Shown here: positions 26,179 to 35,732 of the stretch, piece by piece
Position numbering within the stretch: position 1 is the first letter of the stretch
Layout of the letters: every line of letters starts with the position of its first letter
DNA from: Providencia manganoxydans
GTDB lineage: Bacteria; Pseudomonadota; Gammaproteobacteria; Enterobacterales; Enterobacteriaceae
Assembly: GCF_016618195.1 (NCBI RefSeq)
Contig: NZ_CP067099.1
Location: 2,728,001 to 2,792,000 of the forward strand
Direction of reading: 5' to 3'
Length of the DNA: 64,000 nt
Notes under the pieces: generated by a model
Seen by the model: the letters and a program-made list of their open reading frames with translations, nothing else
Database searches by the model: none
What the model was told of the DNA's origin: nothing
Made by a program: the position numbers and the translations under genes

Positions 26179-27732
26179 CTATGGCGCTGGCTGCCATGTG
26201 TAACCACTGTCGAATCCGATTGGGATATCAAATGCCCAGAACAGATAAAGCGTTGCAGTCAATGTGATCAATAAACCGATTGTGAACGGGATCATCATTG
26301 AGCAAAGTGTCCCAATACCTGCATTTTTGTAGTACTTCTGACAATACATCAATATCAACGGATAGAATGGGAACATTGGCGTACTGACGTTCATTGCGGA
26401 ATCACTCACGCGGAATGCAGCTTGTGTCAGTTCAGGAGAGATCCCCACCGCCATTAGCATAGGAACCAATACTGGCGCCATAATTGCCCATTTAGAAGTT
26501 GCAGATGTGATCATGATATTAATCAGAGCCGTCAAAATAATGACGCCAAGTACCGTCATTTCTGAAGGCATATCCAGTGTACGCAATAATTCAGCACCAG
26601 ATAGCGCTAATAGTGTGCCCAAATTAGAATGCTGGAATGAATAGAGAAATTGAGCAGCAAAAAATGCAAAAACAATAAATGGAATTAATGACTTGGTGAT
26701 ATTTTCCATTGCCTTAACCACATCTTTGGTTGAGGTAAAGGATTTAGTCATATAACCATAAACAATACCCGGCACCGCAAAGAAAATAAATAACAGCGGT
26801 ACCACGATTTGCATAATAGGGGCTTTAGGGCTGGTTAAACTACCATCAGGACCACGTAATGGTGAGTTTTCAGGCCACAATAATGCAAATAAACCTACGC
26901 CAAGCAAAATCACGATACCGCCGGCGACACGAAATGCTTTGTGCTCAATTGGTGTAATTTTACTGAGATCTTGTTCTGAATCGACATCCACTTCATTGGT
27001 CGTAATTGGGCAGTTTTTATTTAGCCAAGGTTCGACAATTTTTTCAGTAATAAACCAGCAGGTAAAAATCACGCCAAACGTACCACCAAGGCTAAAGAAA
27101 TAGTTACACAAAACGTTAACACTGTAACCTGGTGCCATCATTTGAGCTGCGTCTTGGGTAAAACTTTGCATGATAGGGTCAATAATTGATGGCGTATAGC
27201 TCGCAGTAAAACCGCCTGCTAACCCAGCAAAAGCCGCTGCAATACCTGCTAATGGATGGCGACCACTGGCGTAAAACATCATGGCTGCAACAGGCATCAA
27301 AATCACATACGCGGAGTCTGACGCAATATGAGAGACGATACCGACAAAAACCACGGTTGGCGTCAACATTTTAGGGGTAATAAAGGAAAGCATTTTTTTC
27401 AAAGCAGTATTAATAAAGCCACTACTTTCAGCAATGCCGATCCCTAACGTTGCGACGATAGTTATTCCTAATGGAGGGAAATTAATGAAGTTTTTCACTG
27501 CCGATGTAATGAATAATATGATTTCTTCATAGTTAAACATATTTACGACAGATATTTTTTCTTTCGACACTGGATGATAATAATTAAAATCTACAAATGA
27601 AAGTAGATAAGATAAAAACCAGCAGATCACTAGGGCATAAATAAACAGCATTGTAACATCGGGCATAACGTTTCCGATACGCTCAACACGGTTTAAAAAC
27701 CCTTTCTTTTTAGGGAGTGTATTTGTTGTCAT
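26179..27732 (-). CDS. AbgT-family transporter
   Basis: A 517-residue inner-membrane protein with about eleven to thirteen hydrophobic segments. It starts GFLNRVERIGNVMPDVTMLF, the N-terminal signature of the AbgT family, and contains SDSAYVILMPVAAMMF and ATSKWAIMAPVLVPM, the hairpin and unwound regions of the AbgT/MtrF fold. Members import p-aminobenzoyl-glutamate or export sulfonamides. Immediately downstream is pepT, suggesting uptake of a short peptide or acyl-amino acid that the peptidase then cuts; this link is inferred. No abgA or abgB gene is present. Confidence 0.88.
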   Translation of the reverse strand: MTTNTLPKKKGFLNRVERIGNVMPDVTMLFIYALVICWFLSYLLSFVDFNYYHPVSKEKISVVNMFNYEEIILFITSAVKNFINFPPLGITIVATLGIGIAESSGFINTALKKMLSFITPKMLTPTVVFVGIVSHIASDSAYVILMPVAAMMFYASGRHPLAGIAAAFAGLAGGFTASYTPSIIDPIMQSFTQDAAQMMAPGYSVNVLCNYFFSLGGTFGVIFTCWFITEKIVEPWLNKNCPITTNEVDVDSEQDLSKITPIEHKAFRVAGGIVILLGVGLFALLWPENSPLRGPDGSLTSPKAPIMQIVVPLLFIFFAVPGIVYGYMTKSFTSTKDVVKAMENITKSLIPFIVFAFFAAQFLYSFQHSNLGTLLALSGAELLRTLDMPSEMTVLGVIILTALINIMITSATSKWAIMAPVLVPMLMAVGISPELTQAAFRVSDSAMNVSTPMFPFYPLILMYCQKYYKNAGIGTLCSMMIPFTIGLLITLTATLYLFWAFDIPIGFDSGYTWQPAP

Positions 27733-28151
27733 ATTTGCAAGTTACTTAGGTTATTATACTCTAAATCATTCGAGTTTCAGGTAGGTGACAAACGAAGATA
27801 GACGGGGGCATAGATAAACTATGTACTCGGCTAGCTGAGTGTAGTCAACACCCCTACAACTTAAAGGATGACGAGTATAGAATAATAAACTTTTACACAG
27901 TAGATAACCCTTTCTAAAAAGTAAAATACTTTCTTTCAAATATTTAACAGGATAAACCAGTGGTATTTTATTGTATTAGTATAATTTAACATTAGAATGA
28001 GAGGAATTAGCATTGCCAAAAAGAAACATGCGCTGATTCACATAAAAATAGCTATGTTTTATTACTTAATATTCTATGTTAATTGAAAAATGCATAAGGA
28101 AAAGGAATGAGTTTCATCCCTTTTCCTATATTAAAAAAAATTTGAATTATT
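27733..28151. other. Intergenic upstream of the transporter-pepT operon
   Basis: No gene is seen. It contains an ERIC-like repeat (listed) and AT-rich sequence holding the expected promoter of the AbgT-family gene, whose elements I cannot place with confidence. Confidence 0.4.
27755..27879. repeat. ERIC/IRU-like palindromic repeat
   Basis: 125 bp, from ATACTCTAAATCATTCGAG to TACAACTTAAAGGATGACGA, with complementary ends and a central CATAGATAAACTATG dyad as in ERIC elements. Confidence 0.7.
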
Positions 28152-28568
28152 CTATTCTCGTTTCAGTCTTTCTGTATTGGCGATAAATAATGCAATAACT
28201 AAGACTAAAATAGCACCGGCATGAAGTAATGTTGTCATTGGATCACTGTGGTCGACAATAATTAAGCGTATTATTGCAGTAATTCCGATATAAATAAAAT
28301 ATCGTAATGGGAAGTGATAACCAGACAAAAAATATTTAGTAATCAAAGCAATAAACTCAAAATAAAGAAAATAGATGACTATTCCTTCTAATAGCTCATA
28401 AGCTGTTGCTTCTTTTTGGCCACTAAACATCAACGATGCCATGGTATAGGTTTCTTTGGCTAAAAAGAACACAAGCACAATAGCGAGTGCAATCAACCCA
28501 ATATTCAATACCCACTGCAATACCCATGCGATATTACTAGCATGCCGCATATTTCTCATACTGTTCAT
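28152..28568 (-). CDS. psiE: Phosphate-starvation-inducible membrane protein PsiE
   Basis: A 138-residue inner-membrane protein with four hydrophobic segments and the highly conserved central block [20 protein letters not shown] followed by [20 protein letters not shown] and VDH. It ends NTERLKRE, as E. coli PsiE ends in SKRLKRE. E. coli psiE is induced by phosphate limitation and affected by CRP; its biochemical job is not known. ATG 28568 starts the frame. It is monocistronic, and I could not place a convincing Pho box upstream. Confidence 0.95.
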   Translation of the reverse strand: MNSMRNMRHASNIAWVLQWVLNIGLIALAIVLVFFLAKETYTMASLMFSGQKEATAYELLEGIVIYFLYFEFIALITKYFLSGYHFPLRYFIYIGITAIIRLIIVDHSDPMTTLLHAGAILVLVIALFIANTERLKRE

Positions 28569-28763
28569 CAGCGAACATCCCTAAACATTAATGGTTATTT
28601 ATACAATCTGCGGTAAAGTTTAATTTGCCTTATCTTATTAAATTATTAGAATTAAATAATTCTCTATAATAAGCAACTAGGCTTTTAAGTTATTATAATC
28701 CATATTCGAGACATTCGCATTACAAAGGATAAAGACGAGCCAGTAAAAACCAGCTCATGATCT

Positions 28764-29168
28764 TTATTTACTCATCAAACTGATGATATCTTGCTCTGTC
28801 AGCATCGGCGTTTTTTCAACAAAATTGTAGTAAGCAGGTTTACTATCAACGAAAATCTGCATTGCTAGAGTTGCACTTTTAGTTTCTCCAAACAATGTTG
28901 AAGAAACATAATAAGAAGAGGGAGTATGAAGATGGTAAAATAGATGAGTGCCACATTGCTTACAAAAAGCACGCTCTGCCCATTCCGATGATGCAAAACG
29001 GGTAATAAACTCTTCCCCATCAATACTAACATCACTATGGCAATCAATAGTAAAACTCGGCCCACCGTTCCAACGTTGGCACATCTCACAATGACAAACA
29101 CTAATTTTATCGACTGGCTGTTGAGTTGCTATTTTTACTGCACCACACAAACATTGGCCTTGAGACAT
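28764..29168 (-). CDS. GFA-family (glutathione-dependent formaldehyde-activating-like) zinc protein
   Basis: A 134-residue protein of the GFA/CENP-V fold with its zinc-binding cysteines visible: CLCGAVK (near 6-8), CHCEMCQRWNGG (near 30-35) and CKQCGTHLFYH (near 80-85). The family was named for a formaldehyde-activating enzyme, but that activity is doubtful for many members, so no reaction is assigned. AGAGGAAACG before ATG 29168 favours this start over an ATG at 29225. It stands alone between psiE and a small exported protein gene. Confidence 0.85.
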   Translation of the reverse strand: MSQGQCLCGAVKIATQQPVDKISVCHCEMCQRWNGGPSFTIDCHSDVSIDGEEFITRFASSEWAERAFCKQCGTHLFYHLHTPSSYYVSSTLFGETKSATLAMQIFVDSKPAYYNFVEKTPMLTEQDIISLMSK

Positions 29169-29237
29169 AATCGTTTCCTCTGGCTGTAATTTTACGCTAA
29201 TTGTTATCAAAAAAGCGTAACACAATAAAGGTGATAG

Positions 29238-29501
29238 TTAGTCTTTTTTATCATCAATTCTGAATTGACGTCCATTAAAACGACGATCAGTCGTTGTTTC
29301 TGATAGCTCAATGCGGTTTACTTCTACTTGTTCACGTATAGATTCAATATCGCCAAGATCTCCCAATTTATTTTGTTTGAGTGAATGCTCAATTTTCACA
29401 TTTTCGTGTGAAGGCATTGTTTCAGTTGTTTGAGCAAATACGGATGCACTTGTTAGCAACGCTATCGCAATAAATAATTTTGAGAATAGTTGTGTCTTCA
29501 T
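29238..29501 (-). CDS. Small exported hypothetical protein
   Basis: An 87-residue protein with a clear signal peptide (about 1-23, MKTQLFSKLFIAIALLTSASVFA) and a short, charged, Cys-free mature part rich in Glu, Arg and Lys (DIESIREQVEVNRIELSET, then DRRFNGRQFRIDDKKD). AAGGAGAACACG before ATG gives a strong ribosome site, so it is probably expressed. I do not recognise a family. It is likely periplasmic and monocistronic. Confidence 0.65.
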   Translation of the reverse strand: MKTQLFSKLFIAIALLTSASVFAQTTETMPSHENVKIEHSLKQNKLGDLGDIESIREQVEVNRIELSETTTDRRFNGRQFRIDDKKD

Positions 29502-29695
29502 CGTGTTCTCCTTAATCTAGAGTTTTGTTTTAACTCAATTCCTTGTCAAAAAGTAGCTCTCAGGAGTAATCATTTGGGGGGATTTGTCAATTTTTTAATG
29601 AAAGGTAATCATCTAATTTTATTTGATAAATTATTGAGAACTCCATCAATAGCAAAGGAGGTACAATGACCTCCTTTTTATTATTTCTTCAATGA

Positions 29696-31171
29696 TCATT
29701 TAGAACTTTTGCTATTGATCTCTTTTATCAAATACCAACAAAAATAAATTAATATCAGTATTCCGAACCCTAGTAATCCCCAAAGTATCCCAGTCACCCA
29801 ATCAAAATAACCTTCAGCTGAAATATTTGAAGTAAGCTGTTCCTCGCCTCCTAACTCGATAATCTCATTTGAGGCTGATAATTCAGGATAACGATGCATC
29901 AATTGTTCAACTGTTAATGACTGCCCTAATAGCTCTTGGTAGCTTAGATTATCTAGGGTTGCTAGTTGGCTTCCCCAAGCTAATAAATAGGGTGATGCAC
30001 CTTGCATATTAAAAACTAAATTAACAGCATCACGTTTCCCTTCAACATAAGGCGGCTTATCATCCCAACTTCCTTTCAATGCCGTGATCCGCAATTTTTT
30101 AACCATGAGGCCATTTACGGATACATCTGGATTGCGAACCTGCTTACCATCATTGATTTGGTTATAAGCAACTATATTAGACAGTGGCAACCAATTTTCG
30201 CCTGAATTCGCGGTGTACTCTATCTGTAATGGCAATACCCGATTAGTTTGTTGCAAATGTATCGCTATTGAGCTCAGTGGCTGTGCTGAAGGTAAACGAT
30301 AAATAAGTTGATTTAACGACATACCTTCATTGTTAGTCGTAAAGTTACAAGTTTCTTGTCGCCTTGTTGAATGAAATACTTTTGCAGTTCCTTCGGCTGA
30401 TTTTAAATCGGGTATATGTGCCTCTTTGTCTGCGACTGTAATCACCATTAAGTAAGGCGCCATTAGTGCTGGGTCATTTCCAGATAATAATTCTATCGTA
30501 TTGCTACGAATTTCCCCTGCATGTGAATTTAAGCTCATTATTGGTTGATTAGTAGAAATGTTTATCCAACGCTGCTTGTCTTGGCTAGCGTAGATAAAAG
30601 ACTTTGCCTGCCAATCTTGTTGACTACTATCCCAATCCAAAGACAAGGTTTGGATTGGCAAATTACGTTGCTGCTCACTTTTACGTGTTAATAAAAAGGC
30701 TTGATACTTAACATCTTGTCTATTCTGTAGCGATGGGATCTCAATACGGCTTACTTTACTAGGTACAACTTCAACCAATAAATATTGCCGTTCATTTAAC
30801 GTTTCTTCTTTCGAGCTGACTTGGTCTGCTTTGATAATTAAAGGTTGTAAAGAAAACGGAATTTGAGAGGTTTCACTGCTTTCTTCTGAATCAAAAAAGA
30901 GTGCGGAAGGAACTTCCTGCCCCGTTCCATTGAATACCCTAACATCTTGTAGTGTTTTCGAATGCGCTGAATTCATATAGGCTTCAGAGGGTAATTCCAC
31001 CCACGCGAAAGGAGTTTTCTCATTGTTCTCACTTAATTCAGAACCTTGATAAAAATCGTAAGGCGTTAAAGATTGGCTATTTTGCCCATATATAGTACTC
31101 GAAAATAATAACGAAGCCGCGAGGACACAAATCCTCGGCAACATCCCTTTATATTTAGTTAGCATCATCAT
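29696..31171 (-). CDS. DUF3999-family exported membrane protein
   Basis: A 491-residue protein with a signal peptide (about 1-29), a long beta-rich periplasmic region with sugar-binding or discoidin-like flavour (SLDWDSSQQDWQAKSFIYASQDKQRW; YTANSGENWLPLSN) and one C-terminal membrane helix (about 465-485, GILWGLLGFGILILIYF). This matches the DUF3999 family. It overlaps the 3' end of the DUF2339 gene by 17 bases, so the two are translationally linked, and the pair recurs in many proteobacteria. The function is not established; a cell-envelope role is likely. Confidence 0.85.
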   Translation of the reverse strand: MMMLTKYKGMLPRICVLAASLLFSSTIYGQNSQSLTPYDFYQGSELSENNEKTPFAWVELPSEAYMNSAHSKTLQDVRVFNGTGQEVPSALFFDSEESSETSQIPFSLQPLIIKADQVSSKEETLNERQYLLVEVVPSKVSRIEIPSLQNRQDVKYQAFLLTRKSEQQRNLPIQTLSLDWDSSQQDWQAKSFIYASQDKQRWINISTNQPIMSLNSHAGEIRSNTIELLSGNDPALMAPYLMVITVADKEAHIPDLKSAEGTAKVFHSTRRQETCNFTTNNEGMSLNQLIYRLPSAQPLSSIAIHLQQTNRVLPLQIEYTANSGENWLPLSNIVAYNQINDGKQVRNPDVSVNGLMVKKLRITALKGSWDDKPPYVEGKRDAVNLVFNMQGASPYLLAWGSQLATLDNLSYQELLGQSLTVEQLMHRYPELSASNEIIELGGEEQLTSNISAEGYFDWVTGILWGLLGFGILILIYFCWYLIKEINSKSSK

Positions 31172-33986
31172 CTACTCCATTGGCCCCTTTTTCTTGCCTG
31201 ACTTTTGGTGGAAGTGGTGAAAAATAACCCACAACCAAAATAAGCACAGCAACGGCAATAAAGCTAATTGCTCTGGATAAACCATCTTGACCATAGATAT
31301 CAACAAGAAATAATTTAGCGATAACACACGCAAAAATACCTGCACCAATTAGCCAACTAACTCTATTTTGCTTTAAAGCAGCAAAAGTCATAAAACCAAG
31401 TGCAACAAGTGACCAACTAATTGAAAGAACGGTTTGTACTAATCGAGAATCAAATAATGCATCGAAGGCCCAATTGATCTCAGAGAAATCAGCAACTGCA
31501 CGGAGTATAATACCGTTAAACCATAAACCACTAAGGATCACCGCAGAAAAACCGAGCCCACGAATAACGAATAAATCAAATTCACTAATTCGTTTTAACT
31601 TTAATACAAGGCCACGACGCATCAATAATAGCGAAGCAATACTAAATAGCCCCGCTTCATCCAGAGGGTTAATGAGTGGGATATAATTCCAAAATGTCAA
31701 TTTACCGTCTTCTAAATTAGCCATAAAAGACAACCAAATTAAAATCACAGTCACAGGTAAAAATGCATACCAATAAATCATCCCATTACGTTTCATTGGT
31801 GCCATTTTTTGATTTTGTAACCAATACAATACCAAGGTTGTTAATGTGATAGCCATGACGTAAATAAAATAGCCAAACTCATTCATACCCCAAGGTAAAA
31901 TTGCTACAAACCAATTTACTTGTGTCGCAATAAAGGCCAATATCAACCAAAACGTTGCGCCGTGTAATATGCGCTGTAACCATACATTACGTGCTTTATG
32001 CGCATTCATCACAAACAATATAGAGCTACCCAACATAACAGGCCAAATCAACGAGCCTTCACCTCTCCCCATAGGATTTTCATCATTGATAAAATCTAAG
32101 GCAAGATAATAGTAACCAATTAACCAGATAAATGATTGGCACAGTAATAAAGCGATCCAGTCTGTTTTAATGGCTAACAAACGCCATAACCAAGCAGAAA
32201 TAATCACTAATGCCATAATAATGAAACTTTCAGATTCCCCACTCCACGATAAAATATCGGTAATATTCGGTAACCAAAAATACCAAACGACTAAACCTAG
32301 TAGCAGAAAACCATAACTGAATAATTTAAAGTAAGCCGATAACTCACGATATAAATGGAGCAGTGCCCCTGCACAAAAACAAGCTACCAATAAAATCGGT
32401 ACCATATAGGTGCTAGCTCTGCTCCATGAATATAGCGAGAAGCCACCCAGTAGCGTGACTGCGCTGATAATGATCAGCACCATGCCTACCGTAACTAATC
32501 TGTTATTACGCACTGAGAAGCCATACCACAGCAATAATAGCCCCTCAACTGACCAAATAATTGAGGTCCATTCGAAAGTTAGCGCTAATGGTATTGCTAA
32601 GGTGACAAAACCTGCGCCAATGACAATGTTACCTAATGCGAGGCGTTTCCCTGAACTACCGTATCGTTTGTGAATTTGAAAACCGGCAAGCAAATACAAA
32701 ACGCCTAATAAAAGTGCCACAAAGGCTGGCACAAAGCCTATCTGCCAAGAAATTGCGTACTGTAATACCATCGTGATAAATGGTGGGAGGAATAGCAAAG
32801 TATAATCAACAACCATTTGTTTTTCGTGTGGATAACGTAATGCAAATAATTGAGTGAGTACATTAAAAACGATTAAATTAGCAATGAGAAAAATTTGGCT
32901 CGATACATAATATTCTAGGTGATACTCATTCCAGCCCCATAATATAGCGACCACATAGGTCATAAACATGCCAACTAAATTTAATGGGCGCCATGCCTGC
33001 CAAACACTGATAACCAAAATAGCAATTGATAATATCAAGTAGTATGAGAACAGCAGAATATGATTACCGCCACCGGTCGATAACAATACTGGCGCTAAAT
33101 ACCCACCTAGAGAAGCTAAGATGGCTAAGCTAATCGCCCGTTGTAATAGCGCAAGCACAATACTTGCTGCACATACCAAAATCATCGCAATGAGTGCCAT
33201 GCTATAAGGCAACATGGTATAAAGTTTGAAGGCGGCAAATATCGTAATATAAAAGCAACCTATCGCGCCCCCCTGCAAAATCAGGGCAAATAATGATTTC
33301 TTATGTCTAAGATACCAACCTATGCCAAGTAAAACTAAACAACCTACTGCACTCATCAATAAACGTATTTGAGGGGAAAGAACGTTATTTTGGACACTAA
33401 ACTTAAGCAAATAACCTATCCCAAAAAATAACAGTAAAATCCCTATTTTAGCTAACGGGTTGCCTTGCCAGATCCAATGGAAGAAATGACTAAAAATAGG
33501 CCAAGAGCCATCACTTTGCTCACGAATATTTTTATTTTCTTTTTGTGATGAAGCATCAAAACGATTAACATCAACAGCGTAAATTGGCGCATTTTTACTA
33601 TCAAACCGATTGACATCGACCGTAGGCGCAGAGGCCGAACTTGCGGATTGTATTTTTTGTGGCTCCCCTTCCATCGACATACTCGCTGTTTTCGCTGTTG
33701 AAGTATCAGCATGCTTTGGTGATTCAATAGAGATATCTGTCGGTGATGCAGAACCTACCATTTGTTCTACTGATGATGGCGTGTGACTAGGAGGGGATCC
33801 CGTTGAATGATTCGACAAATGACTTGTGTGAAGTTTCAGTTCTTTTTCTAGAAATGCTATACGTTGATTTTGTTGTGAAAATTGTTGTTCCAAACGACTT
33901 GCACGACTTAGCGCAATAATGGAAAGAATTGGCGAAACAACCACCAAAACAACAACTATGAACCCTACCAGTATCAGGATATCCAC
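31155..33986 (-). CDS. DUF2339-family large polytopic membrane protein
   Basis: A 943-residue protein. It has an N-terminal membrane helix (about 1-25), a short coiled coil (SRLEQQFSQQNQRIAFLEKE, about 28-50), a low-complexity Ser/Pro/Thr linker to about residue 165 containing a duplicated VDVNRFD unit, and then more than twenty hydrophobic segments to the end. This is the DUF2339 layout. The start codon is GTG 33986. Its partner is the overlapping DUF3999 gene. The function is unknown; its size and multi-helix array resemble envelope glycan or polymer-handling proteins, but there is no direct evidence. Confidence 0.85.
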   Translation of the reverse strand: MDILILVGFIVVVLVVVSPILSIIALSRASRLEQQFSQQNQRIAFLEKELKLHTSHLSNHSTGSPPSHTPSSVEQMVGSASPTDISIESPKHADTSTAKTASMSMEGEPQKIQSASSASAPTVDVNRFDSKNAPIYAVDVNRFDASSQKENKNIREQSDGSWPIFSHFFHWIWQGNPLAKIGILLLFFGIGYLLKFSVQNNVLSPQIRLLMSAVGCLVLLGIGWYLRHKKSLFALILQGGAIGCFYITIFAAFKLYTMLPYSMALIAMILVCAASIVLALLQRAISLAILASLGGYLAPVLLSTGGGNHILLFSYYLILSIAILVISVWQAWRPLNLVGMFMTYVVAILWGWNEYHLEYYVSSQIFLIANLIVFNVLTQLFALRYPHEKQMVVDYTLLFLPPFITMVLQYAISWQIGFVPAFVALLLGVLYLLAGFQIHKRYGSSGKRLALGNIVIGAGFVTLAIPLALTFEWTSIIWSVEGLLLLWYGFSVRNNRLVTVGMVLIIISAVTLLGGFSLYSWSRASTYMVPILLVACFCAGALLHLYRELSAYFKLFSYGFLLLGLVVWYFWLPNITDILSWSGESESFIIMALVIISAWLWRLLAIKTDWIALLLCQSFIWLIGYYYLALDFINDENPMGRGEGSLIWPVMLGSSILFVMNAHKARNVWLQRILHGATFWLILAFIATQVNWFVAILPWGMNEFGYFIYVMAITLTTLVLYWLQNQKMAPMKRNGMIYWYAFLPVTVILIWLSFMANLEDGKLTFWNYIPLINPLDEAGLFSIASLLLMRRGLVLKLKRISEFDLFVIRGLGFSAVILSGLWFNGIILRAVADFSEINWAFDALFDSRLVQTVLSISWSLVALGFMTFAALKQNRVSWLIGAGIFACVIAKLFLVDIYGQDGLSRAISFIAVAVLILVVGYFSPLPPKVRQEKGANGVDDDAN

Positions 33987-34655
33987 AAATAGGTTTCCCT
34001 CATAATCAAACTCACAATATATACTCGTTATGCTTCAAGTAGCAGTACAATACGTTAAAAAAGAATGATCACACTCCTTGCCGCTTAGCTGTACTTCAGA
34101 ATGACTTAGAGCGTAGAAAATTAACAAAAAAAGAGTAATCAAGTCGTAGTCTAGTGTAGATAGCATTCTACCCATTGCCAATGGGCTGTAATAAATTATT
34201 ACAAATTAAAGCTGACCATTAATCATACACTGAAACAGCCCCCTCCAAAAGAGCCTTAACATAGGTTTATACCATAATTACACCAATTTGGCGTATAAAT
34301 ACTATAAATTACCCAATTGATATAGAAGGAATTATTTATATCTAATCGATTTTTTAACTTTGTTTATTGTTATAAATCGCCTAGTTGGATGATTTTATTT
34401 TTATCTAATAAAAAATTTTCCTTTTGACGTATATTTCTATTTATTTATGATATGTATATCTACGTGTATTTTATTAATTTGATGATTAATTAATAGTTCG
34501 AGAAATCATATCGATAAACGATGTTTTCTCGAAATAATTTTAGGTGTAACTGAAAGCATCGAGACTTTGTGCACAGTATAAATTACATGGTCGCTATTTT
34601 GGATTACTCAGTGAAATTTGAGTCATAACAAAATAATCAAAAAATGAGGAGTATT
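33987..34655. other. Intergenic between DUF2339 gene and AEC transporter gene
   Basis: No gene is seen in about 670 AT-rich bases. An ERIC-like repeat lies at the left end. The remainder holds the divergent promoters and a palindrome near 34497-34537 (AGTTCGAGAAATC with TTTTCTCGAAAT) that could be a regulator site. Confidence 0.45.
34019..34115. repeat. ERIC/IRU-like palindromic repeat
   Basis: In reverse orientation relative to the other copies: ATACTCGTTATGCTTCAAGT at the left and CTTCAGAATGACTTAGAGCG at the right, complementary in ERIC fashion. Confidence 0.6.
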
Positions 34656-35579
34656 ATGTTACTACATATTATAATGGCCGCCCTAGGACCCATTATTCTT
34701 GGTTTAGCTGTTGGGTGGCTCTCAGGGAAGTATGGTTTTATCAAACGCGAATATTCGCAAGCCTTTGCTGACTTTGTCGTTAAAATTGCCTTACCTTTTG
34801 CTTTATTTTTGGCTGCGGCACAAGCGCCACCTTCTGTATTGTTAAATATTGATTATTTATTGGCACTGGCTGTTGGTTTAATTGTTTCTTATATTATTGG
34901 CTTTGTTGGCGGTAAAGTCTTTTTCCGTCATAATAAAAAAGATGCTGCGATGCAAGCATTGTCGGTTTCTTTCCCTGATATGGCTTACTGTGGGCCACCT
35001 GTATTATTAGCCACTGTTGGTTCTTCTGGCTTAATTGCCATGGTTCTTGGTAACTTAATCTATACGATAATTATTATTCCATTCACCTTACTGATGATCA
35101 GTGGTAGGCAACAAAATAACGGTGTATTGAAATCAATTGGCAAAGCTATCGCCCAGCCATTAGTTTTCTTACCAATATTAGGTGCCCTATTAGCTATTTT
35201 TGGCGTCAAATTACCTGAGATTTTACAAAATTCAGTCAATGAGTTAGGTAAAACAGCCGGAGGCGTTGCACTCTTTTTCCTAGGGTTGTTACTTTCAGGT
35301 ATCAAACTTACCGTTAATGCCGAAATCATTTTCAACGTTTTCATCAAAAACTTTGTACAGGCTGCCTTGATCCTAGGTGCAGGTATCGCACTAGGACTAC
35401 AAGACGATATGTTAAAGGCAGCATTTATCATCGGTGTACTGCCTACAGCAACAGCTGTACCTGCTTTAGCTATCAGCAATAAAGCCTATACTGAAACTTC
35501 CGCTGGCACCGTGCTATTAAGTACGCTTGCTGCACTAATTTCGATTATAGGTGGAATAGCGATAGTTGAAATGTTGTAG
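34656..35579 (+). CDS. AEC-family (auxin efflux carrier-like) organic-acid transporter
   Basis: A 307-residue inner-membrane protein with about ten hydrophobic segments and the AEC features PIILGLAVGWLSGK near the N-terminus and FPDMAYCGPPVLLATVG at the central crossing. Bacterial members move malonate, malate or other organic acids. TGAGGA before ATG 34656 decides this start over ATG 34644, which overlaps the ribosome site. It is monocistronic, 153 bases before the fructose-bisphosphatase gene. The substrate is not predictable. Confidence 0.85.
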   Translation: MLLHIIMAALGPIILGLAVGWLSGKYGFIKREYSQAFADFVVKIALPFALFLAAAQAPPSVLLNIDYLLALAVGLIVSYIIGFVGGKVFFRHNKKDAAMQALSVSFPDMAYCGPPVLLATVGSSGLIAMVLGNLIYTIIIIPFTLLMISGRQQNNGVLKSIGKAIAQPLVFLPILGALLAIFGVKLPEILQNSVNELGKTAGGVALFFLGLLLSGIKLTVNAEIIFNVFIKNFVQAALILGAGIALGLQDDMLKAAFIIGVLPTATAVPALAISNKAYTETSAGTVLLSTLAALISIIGGIAIVEML

Positions 35580-35732
35580 TTCTCCTGTTAGCGGGTGGTC
35601 CCCACCGGCTAACTTTTATTCTTCTATTATTCTTCTATTTTTTCTCTCTGTTGTTTTATTTCCCATGTATTTGCCAGATAGATGGCAAAAAAAGTATCAT
35701 ATCTACTGTTTTTTGCATTCAGGAAATAAATA

